Below are positions 1-9,182 of a stretch of 56,433 nucleotides of DNA, piece after piece. Source of the stretch: JABMRP01 sp964444795. GTDB taxonomy: Bacteria; Planctomycetota; Planctomycetia; Pirellulales; Thermoguttaceae. How positions within the stretch are numbered: the stretch's first letter is position 1; each line of letters begins with the position of its first letter. The position numbers and the translations under genes were made by a program. Below the pieces are notes generated by a model. That model searched no databases and was not told the origin of the DNA. It saw only the letters and a program-made list of their open reading frames with translations. Location of the stretch: the NCBI GenBank assembly GCA_964444795.1, contig CAYUIQ010000020.1, forward strand, positions 1 through 56,433, read 5' to 3'.

Positions 1-53
1 TTCAGGCCCGTGATGTCCTCGTCACGGACGTTTTCGCGTTTCTTTCCGGCCAT
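1..53 (-). CDS. Partial transposase gene, N-terminal end only
   Basis: The minus strand opens with ATG at 51-53 and reads MAGKKRENVRDEDITGLK to the window edge. The N-terminal pattern (basic run, then an ITGLK motif) resembles the start of DDE transposases of IS4 type that I remember from planctomycetes, where the next residues are usually YF. Only 17 complete codons are present, so the catalytic domain cannot be seen. A plus-strand frame is also open over this stretch to a stop at 97-99, but it starts outside the window and resembles nothing. The adjacent gene remnant at 213-344 fits a mobile-element boundary. The assignment rests on memory of the family and is tentative. Confidence 0.4.
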   Translation of the reverse strand, partial: MAGKKRENVRDEDITGL

Positions 54-212
54 GCCCCAGATTATGCGCGATCTCGGCCGAGCGCGCAAGTCCAACTAAG
101 CTGCGTATCTTGCCTTGTTTTCATGGCGCAAATCTTGTGCCGAACAGGATTGGGTCAGAACTGTTTACGCCGAAAACCGTTTTGACCCCTTTTTCGTTCC
201 CTTTTTCGTTCC

Positions 213-344
213 GGCCCGGCAGAATTGACGATCCAACCGCTGAGCCACTTGCCCCAGCGTCCGGCTTTCCAGTTCGATAATTTCGCGAGCGTAGCGGAGT
301 TGTTCAAACGCGCTGAGCACCCCCGACCGGGCAGCAACTTCCAT
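213..344 (-). pseudogene. Truncated KpsF/GutQ-like sugar-phosphate isomerase, N-terminal remnant
   Basis: From an ATG at 342-344 the minus strand encodes about 44 residues including QLRYAREIIELESRTLGQ and AQRLDRQFCRA. This matches the N-terminal helix pattern of D-arabinose-5-phosphate isomerases (KpsF/GutQ), which normally continue into a SIS domain and CBS pairs (about 320 residues). Here the similarity stops after FCRA and the frame runs into a lysine-rich low-complexity tail coded by the tandem repeat at about 187-208, ending at 165. The SIS active site is absent, so this is a broken 5' fragment, probably cut by an insertion or rearrangement associated with the neighbouring transposase. 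The family call comes from a short match. Confidence 0.45.
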
Positions 345-476
345 GCTCTTCGCCTCGTCTTCCTTGACGGTTGGCGTGATGAGAGACCTCGACGGGGTGA
401 ATTGTAGCGGGAGAGGGAAATCGGGGCAATGGGAGATAGGAGGGAAGGGAGGAATGGATTGAATGGGCCGCATGGG

Positions 477-560
477 GTGCCACTGGCGTCTCGCCAGTGC
501 CTCTTCGTCCGTAGCTTGCAGCCGGAAGCACCCAAGAAGCTCCGTGCGAGTGGATCGGCC
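477..560 (+). repeat. Dispersed repeat, copy 1
   Basis: The segment opens with GGTGCCACTGGCGTCTCGCC, continues through CCGTAGCTTG and ends with GTGCGAGTGGATCG. The same order of blocks occurs after ilvD (40577-40670) and after the HzsA-like gene (about 43898-43990). The opening contains a small hairpin (CACTGGC...GCCAGTG). This copy lacks the ilvD-derived sequence that precedes the other two. Confidence 0.7.
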
Positions 561-807
561 AGGAAGAACTGGAAGAGTCAAGACAGCCACAATCTCGCCC
601 TTCCCCGCCCGATAACACGCTTGACGGCAACCAGCACAAGTGCAGTCAGCCCGTTGTGCCCCCACGACTTATGTGTTACGACCAGCTTCGTGGGGTAGAA
701 TGCTATTGTGCAGTGGTACGCCATCATTAACAGATTAGGGGTAGGGGTGCTCGATAGACACTAGTTGCGCGGCTAATGCACCGCCCGCGTTGGAGGAGCG
801 CACGGAT

Positions 808-2016
808 ATGCGATGTGCTTTCGCATCCACGGCATTTTCCCTTCTCGCCGTTGGCGCCGTGTACGGCGATGGAATGATGACGGTGAGCAAACTGGGGCAG
901 TCTGTCGATATGGTCGAATCGCCGAAACAAGAGGCCCTCATTGTTTTGGATTCGCACGCAAGAACAACCACGGTGTCCCTTCGAACGCATTTTCGACCTG
1001 GCCCGACAGACCTAGCGTGGGTAATCCCTGTGCCCGCTACTCCGGAGAATATCCAGGTGGGGAATGAAGAGGTGTTCCGTGCCCTTCAGGCCGGCACAAC
1101 TCCAGAATTCTGGGTCATCACTCGTACCGGTCCCAAGTTTGGCTGTGGCGGCAACTCTCAGAATCGCGTACTCCACGTTGTCGACATTGTCGATGCCGGG
1201 ACGGCTGGAATATTTGACTACGTCGTCCTCAATGCGTCCGACAACCAAGCTCTTGTCCGTTGGCTCAACGAGAATGACTACCTTATCCCCAATGGTGCAG
1301 ATCCTGTGATCGGGCGCTACGTTGATCTCGGCTGGCACTGGTTGGCTATTCGCCTACGAGCAGAATTCAAGGATCAGCCCAGCCTCGCTCCGCACCCCAT
1401 TACTTACAGTTACCGCCGTACGAAACTTGAATACCCGTTGGTCATTTCACGTCTGTCGGCGACTAACCAGATCGAATTGGTGCTGTATGTCCTCGCCGAT
1501 TGTGAGTATGGCGGTGAAAACTGGGCAAACGCGGAAATCGATTCGAAGCAACTTGTACTGGACACCTCGACTGCCAGTGGCACCAACTATGAAGCTGTCT
1601 TTCGGCAACTCACCGCAGACAATGGTGGACATCTTCTTGTTACTGAGTTTGCGTCAGACCTTGATACCGTAGGCCACCGTCCGCTCCTAGCAGTGCTACG
1701 TGGCTTGGATTCTGCCTCCGATGTTCTTGGCCCGCAAGAGCATGCTCAGCCGTCTTACCTTTCTCGCTTGCGCGCAGTGATCGACAAAGATAAATTGGAC
1801 CGGGACGTCGTCCTTGTCCCAACTCGCGTGTCGGAGTATGACTTTGTGCTGAATTCCCACCAAATCTCCGCGCCGTCAAAGCAACAGCCACGATCGACCG
1901 CATGGCTCGCAACCGTCGCGATTGCAGTTGTGTTGGCTGTGCTGTACCATAGGCTGCGTCGTCGTCCTCGACACGCCAAGACTTCCAAGATTGAGGGAAG
2001 AAAAGGACGGGCATAA
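808..2016 (+). CDS. DUF2330 family exported, membrane-anchored protein
   Basis: A 402-residue protein of unknown function. It opens with a hydrophobic signal sequence (residues 1-19, ending AVGAVYGDG), followed by the DUF2330 hallmark region: QEALIVLDS..TTTVSLRTHF, then DLAWVIPVPATPENIQV. Near the C-terminus is one membrane segment (about residues 371-387, TAWLATVAIAVVLAVLYHRL) and a basic tail, so the body should lie outside the cytoplasm, tethered by its C-terminus. The reading frame extends to a TTG at 790, but the ATG at 808 is preferred because GGAGG at 792-796 is well placed for it and it starts directly at the signal peptide. The biological role of DUF2330 proteins is not known. Neighbours on both sides are remnants or repeats, so there is no operon context. 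Confidence 0.85.
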   Translation: MRCAFASTAFSLLAVGAVYGDGMMTVSKLGQSVDMVESPKQEALIVLDSHARTTTVSLRTHFRPGPTDLAWVIPVPATPENIQVGNEEVFRALQAGTTPEFWVITRTGPKFGCGGNSQNRVLHVVDIVDAGTAGIFDYVVLNASDNQALVRWLNENDYLIPNGADPVIGRYVDLGWHWLAIRLRAEFKDQPSLAPHPITYSYRRTKLEYPLVISRLSATNQIELVLYVLADCEYGGENWANAEIDSKQLVLDTSTASGTNYEAVFRQLTADNGGHLLVTEFASDLDTVGHRPLLAVLRGLDSASDVLGPQEHAQPSYLSRLRAVIDKDKLDRDVVLVPTRVSEYDFVLNSHQISAPSKQQPRSTAWLATVAIAVVLAVLYHRLRRRPRHAKTSKIEGRKGRA

Positions 2017-2195
2017 TCCTAATCGGACTCCTGGGGCGGAGCCGCATGCCGCTTGAGCTTCCTTCGGTTGCGTAGGGTGTAAGCTACCAGCCACGAGGCA
2101 CTGGCGCCAGTGGCACCGGGCGTCCATACAGAAGTGTTCGACTCCGACGCGGTCCGTGTGCCTAGCCAACAAGGACTTCATGCCTTCCCAATGCC

Positions 2196-2450
2196 ATGTC
2201 CAGAAGACGCGCCGACAGAACCCCTGAAATCCTGGCCCCGCTGGTGGCCGGCGACCTGGATCGGTTTCATCAATGTGCGCCGGCGGCTCTCCTGCGGCGC
2301 GGCGGGAGTTTTGTTGCCGATGAACTGGGGGCGGTGATGCTGGCGGTCAACGGCCTGATCGGTCTCTTCGGGCTCTTCAGCGTTGCCGGGCTATGGATGA
2401 TGCGCGGCGAGACGGCCTGGCTCCGCGATTATCTGAGCCGCCGCGGTTGA
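2196..2450 (+). CDS. Possible small membrane protein, unrecognised
   Basis: A short open frame of 84 residues with one hydrophobic stretch (about residues 45-68, VMLAVNGLIGLFGLFSVAGL). I recognise no family and see no convincing ribosome-binding site before the ATG. It lies in a stretch otherwise made of decayed sequence, so it may be a random frame. Listed because the hydrophobic segment with charged flanks resembles a small inner-membrane protein. Confidence 0.2.
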   Translation: MSRRRADRTPEILAPLVAGDLDRFHQCAPAALLRRGGSFVADELGAVMLAVNGLIGLFGLFSVAGLWMMRGETAWLRDYLSRRG

Positions 2451-2472
2451 GACGGACATGCCGTGAATCATC

Positions 2473-2550
2473 GCTCCTTGACGCAAGGCGTTCAATTCGG
2501 ACTCCGTCCGGGGTTCGTTGACCCAGCCAACCCAATCGTCGCCTCGGCCG
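2473..2550 (-). pseudogene. Remnant of REP-associated tyrosine transposase C-terminus
   Basis: The minus strand encodes DDWVGWVNEPRTESELNALR. This resembles the C-terminal stretch of IS200-like REP-associated tyrosine transposases (W-x-x-x-VN-x-P-QTEAEL-x-ALR-x-S). The similarity ends after the arginine, and upstream sequence has no HUH or catalytic tyrosine motif, so only a scrap remains. A perfect palindrome lies within 200 bp, the usual company of this transposase family. Short match, from memory. Confidence 0.4.
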
Positions 2551-2733
2551 ACGGGAGCGGCGGGCAATCGACATCCTTTGGTAGGCGGCCCACGCCGCCC
2601 CTTTGCCCCCGTGCGCGGCGCTGTTATATTGGCGGGATTCATTCGGCTCGCATTCATCCCACCCGATTTGGTGGCTTTCGGGCCGAGTCGTCACGGATTG
2701 TTTGAATCCAGAACACGAGGCTTTGACGATAAC

Positions 2734-2810
2734 CCCGTACGATGGCCCTCCGAGGCCGTCGCCAACGCCGGTTGTTTCACCACGACGGCCTCGGAGGGCC
2801 ATCGTACGGG
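2734..2810. repeat. Perfect 28-bp inverted repeat (family A)
   Basis: The left arm at 2734-2761 and right arm at 2783-2810 are exact reverse complements around a 21-bp spacer. The arms contain GTACGATGGCCCTCCGAGG. A diverged copy sits at 38521-38585. The element ends 43 bp before the xylA start codon, so it would form a large hairpin in the xylA leader if transcription starts upstream of it. Confidence 0.85.
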
Positions 2811-2853
2811 TCTTCCGACGAAGCCTAGCCCCAAACCTCACGGAGATATCCCC

Positions 2854-4167
<1,314 letters not shown>

Positions 4168-4292
4168 TCGGGGGGCTTGTTCCGGCGCGGCGGATTGTTA
4201 TATAGGGGGAGTAGAAAGCGTTTGACACCGACTTCACATGGAGAACTTGATGCAGAAGCTCTACGCAAGATGATTGAGTGAGACTGAAAAAG

Positions 4293-4326
4293 GCAGCCCT
4301 CACCAGCTGCAACTGGTGAGGGCTGC
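4293..4326 (-). terminator. Strong hairpin with T-run on the minus strand
   Basis: GCAGCCCTCACCAG (4293-4306) pairs perfectly with CTGGTGAGGGCTGC (4313-4326) across a 6-base loop. Read on the minus strand, the hairpin is followed by CCTTTTTC, the layout of an intrinsic terminator. On the plus strand there is no T-run, so its use by xylA is doubtful unless the stem alone suffices. No minus-strand gene is seen immediately upstream of it. Confidence 0.55.
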
Positions 4327-4417
4327 ACGGGACCACTCCAAATTGCTGGATTTCCTGGCCGGGGCAGTGTATAGCCCCGACCAGATTGCTCAAACCCTAG
4401 CCATGAGGAGGTGCCAC

Positions 4418-4612
4418 GTGGGTAGAACTAATGCGCCTCATAGGCGGACCCCACGGCGCAAACCACTATCAGCACCACGGCGCGGAACCACTACAGATAT
4501 CACGATTCTCGTTGCGCTTGTGGTGATCAGTGCGCTCCTAGTTGCGGGTATCACAATTGAAGGCTGCCTCGACGGTCTTGCGGCAGGCACACCCTTTGTG
4601 GACGGACCATAG
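4418..4612 (+). CDS. Small single-pass membrane protein, unrecognised
   Basis: A GTG start at 4418 is preceded by GGAGG at 4407-4411 with ideal spacing. The 64-residue product has a basic, proline-rich N-terminus (RTNAPHRRTPRRKPLSAPRR), one membrane helix (about residues 28-46, ITILVALVVISALLVAGI) and a short tail with one Cys. By the positive-inside rule the N-terminus should be cytoplasmic. I know no family for it. It sits between two sugar isomerase genes on the same strand, with 250-270 bp gaps on each side, so it is probably a separate unit. The strong ribosome-binding site and sensible topology support it as real. Confidence 0.45.
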   Translation: MGRTNAPHRRTPRRKPLSAPRRGTTTDITILVALVVISALLVAGITIEGCLDGLAAGTPFVDGP

Positions 4613-4878
4613 CAAGTACGGGACAGCGTTCACATATATTAGAATAAGCCAGCCCGGATTCCGCAACCCTATGAACAAAAATCGTAACCCTAGTAGCAGA
4701 CATTATTTACGTCAGGACAAGCAGGCAAGGGCCAATCGTCATCTCTCTGACAGCCCCTCTGTTTCCTCCTCACCGAAGATACTTGCCGTTGATTTCACTT
4801 AACACGGAAACGAGCATTCCGGCAGCGCGAGGGGCACTCGGCTGCCTGCCGGACCACGAACCTTAGGAGACATTTTCG

Positions 4879-6546
4879 ATGGCGACCTACGACATTCCAA
4901 AACTTTCCAAACCGCCGAAGGCGAAGAAGAAGCAGGTGCTGCTGGTTACCAGTGGTGATCTGCGGGAGACGGCCAATGCGGCCTGTTGGGAAGCTCAACA
5001 GGAAATGGAAGCGGCGTTGGGCAAAGCGCTGGCCGCGGCCGGGTACGAACTGGTTCGGGCCCATCACTACAAGCCGGACGTGAAGCACGGCTTCATCAGT
5101 TCGCAGAAGGAGGGGATGTGCGTTTTCGCCGGCATCGATCCCAAGGCGAAGATCATCGTGGCCGAGGCCGTCTGGCAGTATTCGCATCACGTCCTCTCGG
5201 GCCTGCTCGATCACCAAGGGCCGATCCTCACCGTGGCCAACTGGTCGGGCACCTGGCCGGGGCTGGTCGGCATGCTCAACCTCAACGCCAGCCTGACCAA
5301 GGCCGACAAGAAGTTCTCGACCCTCTGGAGCGAGGACTTTACCGACAAACCGTTTATTAAGAAGCTGAACAAATGGCTTGATTCGGGCAGCGTGCGACAT
5401 GCGACCAAACACGTCACGCCGCTAAAGAAAGTCAAAGTCGCCGCGGCCGAGAACCGATTGGGGAAGGCGCTGGCCGAGCAGCTTCGCCACGAGAAGGCCA
5501 TCATGGGCATCTTCGACGAGGGATGCATGGGCATGTACAACGCCATCATCCCCGACGAACTGCTCAACCCGACCGGCGTCTACAAGGAGCGGCTCAGCCA
5601 GTCGGCCCTCTATTACGAGAGCACGCAAGTCAGCGACGAAGAAGCCCAGGCGGTGCGCGATTGGTACGACAAGAAGGGGATGACGTTTGTCACCGGTCCC
5701 ACCGACGAGACCGATCTGACCGACGCCCAGCTCCTGACGCAGTGCAAGATGTACATCGCGGCGGTGCGCATCGCCGACGATTTCGGCTGCCATCTGATCG
5801 GCATCCAATATCAGCAGGGCCTGAAGGATCTTCTGCCGGCCACCGATCTGGTCGAGGGAACGCTCAACAACAGCGACCGCCCACCGGTCAGAAGCCGCGA
5901 CGGCAAACGGATCCTGTACAAGGGCGAGCCGATGGTGCATTTCAACGAAGTCGACGAGTGTGCCGGGCTCGACGGCCTGATGACCTACCGCGTGCATAAG
6001 GCGATGGGCCAGCCGGTGGAGAACACGCTGCACGACATCCGCTGGGGCGACTGGGACCAGTCGGGCACGGTCAAGGACTACGTCTGGGTGCTTTTGATTA
6101 GCGGGTCCGCGCCGCCGGCCCATTTTATCGGCGGATGGAAAGGCGCCTCCAGCGAGCGCCAGCCGGCGATGTTCTTCCGCCTCGGCGGCGGCACGCTCAA
6201 GGGCATCTCCAAGCCGGGCGAGATCGTCTGGTCGCGTATCTTCATCGAGAAGGGCAAGCTCAAAATGGACCTGGGCCGCGCCGAGGTCGTCGCACTGCCC
6301 GCCGAGGAGACCGAGCGCCGGCTGAACCTGACCACCCCCCAGTGGCCCATCATGCACGCGGTCACCTACGGCATGTCGCGCGACCAGTTGATGGCCCGGC
6401 ACAAGGCCAACCATATCCAAGTGGCCTATGCCAACAGCGTCAAGGAAGCCGACAAGGCCCTGCTAGCCAAGGCGGCCATGGCCCGGGCGATGGGCATGGA
6501 AGTGGCCCTCTGCGGCACGAAGAAGAACGGCAAGGCTTGGGGGTGA
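4879..6546 (+). CDS. L-fucose/L-arabinose isomerase family protein
   Basis: A 555-residue cytoplasmic protein of the fucose/arabinose isomerase superfamily, which interconverts aldoses and ketoses with a Mn2+ ion. The N-terminal part has a Rossmann-like opening (KKQVLLVTSGDLRETANAAC) and the block ILTVANWSGTWPGLVGMLNL, typical of these isomerases. The C-terminal half carries the family pattern of a metal-site region (EVDECAGLDGLMTYRVHKAM) and a late HIQVAYAN block. Substrate cannot be assigned from sequence: family members act on fucose, arabinose or related sugars. AGGAG at 4864-4868 supports the ATG at 4879. It follows xylA on the same strand but at a distance. The next gene is convergent. 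Confidence 0.75.
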   Translation: MATYDIPKLSKPPKAKKKQVLLVTSGDLRETANAACWEAQQEMEAALGKALAAAGYELVRAHHYKPDVKHGFISSQKEGMCVFAGIDPKAKIIVAEAVWQYSHHVLSGLLDHQGPILTVANWSGTWPGLVGMLNLNASLTKADKKFSTLWSEDFTDKPFIKKLNKWLDSGSVRHATKHVTPLKKVKVAAAENRLGKALAEQLRHEKAIMGIFDEGCMGMYNAIIPDELLNPTGVYKERLSQSALYYESTQVSDEEAQAVRDWYDKKGMTFVTGPTDETDLTDAQLLTQCKMYIAAVRIADDFGCHLIGIQYQQGLKDLLPATDLVEGTLNNSDRPPVRSRDGKRILYKGEPMVHFNEVDECAGLDGLMTYRVHKAMGQPVENTLHDIRWGDWDQSGTVKDYVWVLLISGSAPPAHFIGGWKGASSERQPAMFFRLGGGTLKGISKPGEIVWSRIFIEKGKLKMDLGRAEVVALPAEETERRLNLTTPQWPIMHAVTYGMSRDQLMARHKANHIQVAYANSVKEADKALLAKAAMARAMGMEVALCGTKKNGKAWG

Positions 6547-6713
6547 GGACACCTTCCGATCTGAAGTTTAGGCACCCGTGCCCGACGGGTTGGAAAGGTC
6601 CTACCTCTACAGCAAGCACATGGCCGATGCGGGCAACCCACGAAGACTGGCAGCGGAGGAACTGCAAGACGGCCGATGGCAGCCCATGGCCCCAGGACCG
6701 ATCGAAGTGAGGG

Positions 6714-9125
6714 TCACTCCTTCGCGCGTGCTTCGGCTTCAGGCAGACGCGATGAACCAGCAGGCGAGCTTCTCACCAGCACGACCCGCTCGACGCTAAT
6801 GGCGCTGATATCGTCCGGCTTGCCGTGCGGGAAGCCGGGGCCCTCGAACTTGATCCGCGCCCAGACGTCGAACTTCTGATTGGGGCGATCGGGGTCCACC
6901 GCGGCATCGACGGGAAACTGGATGATCCAACTCCAGAAGAAATACACATAGCTGGACGGCGCGACCGCCAGAGTGCCCAGCTTGTACCAGTGATAGCCAG
7001 GGCCGGCCACGTCTTCGGGCTTGATCGTCGTAGAACCCAGGCCGCGCTTGCCGGCCACATCGTACGCGCCCCAGGACATGGGCAGTCTGTACTTCTCCAT
7101 GTCCTCATCGGACAGTTCCAGGCGGTTGGTGATGCCACATTCGGCCTGAGTATCGGGGACTCGCCTCGCGACGTCCTTCCAGTTGTTCGACTGCTCCGCC
7201 GTGAAGTCGAAAATATCCTTCAGCGGCAAGTCGCGAAACTTCTTCGGTGGCGGGACGAACGCTGGCCGGGCCAACAAGGGAGTCAGCTCCGCCTCAACCT
7301 TCGCCCGCTCGGCATCGCGCTGTGGTTGCGGGATGCGAAGCTCGATCTGAGCGTTCCATGTCTGGCGACACCGCTTCGCGATAGCCGCTCGGTCCAAGGG
7401 AATCGCTTCCGGTTTCCCTCCGTCGGCGACCCATTGGCGCATCATTTTCGGCCACAGGATCAACGAGGCTCGGTCCAAGGGTAGCCTCGCGTGACACACT
7501 CGGCGCCGAAGGACCGGATCGTTCACAACGGCCTGCTCGGCCTCGTCGAACGTGACATGGGCATTTTGGATGAACTCCAGCGTCAAGTACCGGTACTGCG
7601 AGAGGGCGGGGAACCAATCGACGTTGCTGCCGCTGGCCTCGGCGGCCGCCTGAAGATCGGCCAGGTAGCGGCGGACCGCGGCACCGGCAGAGCCGTAGAA
7701 ACCGTCCGTGAAATCCCGCAACAGGGCATCGTAGTCGCGGGTCGGGTCTTCCAGCAGTTTCACCATCAACCAGACCTTCAAATCGCGCAGATCGGCGCGG
7801 ATCGGATGCTCGTGTTCGGTGAAGACACCCTCCACGTTGTGTTCGGCGAAGTAGCGGTAGTCGATTGCGTAGGTGTGGGCCGTCGGCAGGGGCAGCCCGT
7901 AGTAGGGCGTATACGTGACGGCGTAGTCCCAGATCCGCAGATCGTTGACGATCCGACCCCAGGCGGCCACCCGCTGGGCAAACGGCTGATTGTTTGGATG
8001 GGTGATCGGCCGCAGGAGATTCGCGTCCGTGTCGCACAGCCGGGGGACAATGCTCGCTCGCGGCCGGATTGTCTCCGGCGGCTCGTCCGTCGCTTGATAG
8101 GCGAGCGTGTTGATCCGCACCTCCGGGTGGTCCCGCCGAACCGCGTCGGCCACGTGGTTGAGGAAGTCGATCAGCGGGCCCGACTCGGACCCCTCCGCTT
8201 TTGCAATGGCCTGGCAGTTCGCGCACTGGCACATCCCGCCCCAATCGTTCTGTGAGATATCGAAATCAACCGGCGCGGATCGCCCGACGCGCTGGGCATC
8301 GGTGTGTGCCTGCTCGACGAAACCTTTGAGCCTCTTGACGACGAAACCCCGCAACTCGGGGTTCGTCAGGCATAGCTGGGCGCGGTCGGCGGTCCGCTTG
8401 TCGCCGATCAGCGAGAACCACTCCGGGTGGTCGTCGAGATAGTCCTTCGGAGGCACATAGGCGTAGAACGTGTGGACGCCGCCAGGCGGACCGTAGTACA
8501 CGCCGCATCCATAGGCCGGATCGAGCGGCCGGAAGCCCAACCCGTTGACCCTGTTGCGAGCGGCGAAGCGACCGCCGTCATGGGCGTAGAGCAAATGGAT
8601 GTCTCGGTAGCGGAACCGCGGCTCGTCCTGCCGGTTGAGTCCTTCGACCATCAGCGTCTGGCGACTGGGCACGTGCTCCTCGACCGGGTTCCACCAACGC
8701 ACGCCGACGACGTCTTCCAGGAAGTGGTAGACTGCGTACAGCGTGCCGCGCGGTCGGCCACCGACCAGGATCAGGCGGTTGCCCACCGTTTTCATCGCCC
8801 ACCGTTCCGGCCCCCAGTCCACCGGATCAAGTCCGTGGCTCTTGGCCAACGACGTAGGGCCGACATAGATGCCGGGTTGTTTCTTGTCGTGCTCCCCTTC
8901 GGCGGCCACGGCAAACTCCCCGCCCGTCACCTTTTTCAGGTAGGCCGCCAGTTCCAGAGCGGCTGTCTGTTCGGATGGGATCGCGTCCTTTGCCGTCACG
9001 ATCACCACGGCAGCCTTGCCCTCGATGGCCACGGCGACGGTTGGAGATGGGGCGTCGGCCAGCGCGGCGGCGCTGCCAACCAGCAATCCGGCGACTACCA
9101 AGCCGATTGTAGAATCAAGTGACAT
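6714..9125 (-). CDS. DUF4838 domain exported protein, glycosidase-like
   Basis: An 803-residue exported protein. It has a signal peptide (residues 1-23, ending AAALADA), an N-terminal domain like the non-catalytic domain of alpha-glucuronidases and hexosaminidases (AALELAAYLKKVTGGEF, then GRPRGTLYAVYHFLEDVVGVRWW), and a central DUF4838 domain containing ISQNDWGGMCQCANC and GVFTEHEHPI. The acidic residues in these blocks are plausible catalytic candidates, but the activity of DUF4838 proteins is unproven. A C-terminal beta-rich segment (about 690-790) may bind carbohydrate. It lies 57 bp downstream of the sulfatase gene on the same strand, so the two are likely co-transcribed and act together outside the cytoplasm on sulfated polysaccharide. 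This substrate idea is inference. Confidence 0.8.
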   Translation of the reverse strand: MSLDSTIGLVVAGLLVGSAAALADAPSPTVAVAIEGKAAVVIVTAKDAIPSEQTAALELAAYLKKVTGGEFAVAAEGEHDKKQPGIYVGPTSLAKSHGLDPVDWGPERWAMKTVGNRLILVGGRPRGTLYAVYHFLEDVVGVRWWNPVEEHVPSRQTLMVEGLNRQDEPRFRYRDIHLLYAHDGGRFAARNRVNGLGFRPLDPAYGCGVYYGPPGGVHTFYAYVPPKDYLDDHPEWFSLIGDKRTADRAQLCLTNPELRGFVVKRLKGFVEQAHTDAQRVGRSAPVDFDISQNDWGGMCQCANCQAIAKAEGSESGPLIDFLNHVADAVRRDHPEVRINTLAYQATDEPPETIRPRASIVPRLCDTDANLLRPITHPNNQPFAQRVAAWGRIVNDLRIWDYAVTYTPYYGLPLPTAHTYAIDYRYFAEHNVEGVFTEHEHPIRADLRDLKVWLMVKLLEDPTRDYDALLRDFTDGFYGSAGAAVRRYLADLQAAAEASGSNVDWFPALSQYRYLTLEFIQNAHVTFDEAEQAVVNDPVLRRRVCHARLPLDRASLILWPKMMRQWVADGGKPEAIPLDRAAIAKRCRQTWNAQIELRIPQPQRDAERAKVEAELTPLLARPAFVPPPKKFRDLPLKDIFDFTAEQSNNWKDVARRVPDTQAECGITNRLELSDEDMEKYRLPMSWGAYDVAGKRGLGSTTIKPEDVAGPGYHWYKLGTLAVAPSSYVYFFWSWIIQFPVDAAVDPDRPNQKFDVWARIKFEGPGFPHGKPDDISAISVERVVLVRSSPAGSSRLPEAEARAKE

Positions 9126-9182
9126 CAGAGGAAGACCTCCCGTCAGGACTCGTCTGGCGGCAGCCCAAGATGGCCGTGGCCG

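Larger units (their letters stand above)
54..807. other. Gene-poor stretch with decayed remnants
   Basis: No complete gene is convincing here. It holds a KpsF-like N-terminal fragment (213-344, minus), a short tandem duplication of a T-rich block (about 187-208) and one copy of a dispersed repeat (477-560). Several overlapping open frames on both strands lack family resemblance and good ribosome-binding sites. Confidence 0.6.
2017..2853. other. Intergenic region with transposase scrap and palindrome
   Basis: Between the DUF2330 gene and xylA there is no clear intact gene. It contains a possible small frame (2196-2450), a fragment resembling the C-terminus of an IS200-type REP-associated transposase (2473-2550, minus) and a perfect 28-bp inverted repeat (2734-2810) immediately before xylA. 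A frame open from 2518 into xylA is not the true start of that gene. Confidence 0.6.

Noticed and set aside
1..99. Plus-strand frame open from the left edge to 97-99
   Set aside because: Its translation has no recognisable features, while the opposite strand has a plausible transposase start in the same place.
6547..6713. Possible short gene between the convergent isomerase and DUF4838 genes
   Set aside because: Only short frames without ribosome-binding sites or motifs are present.
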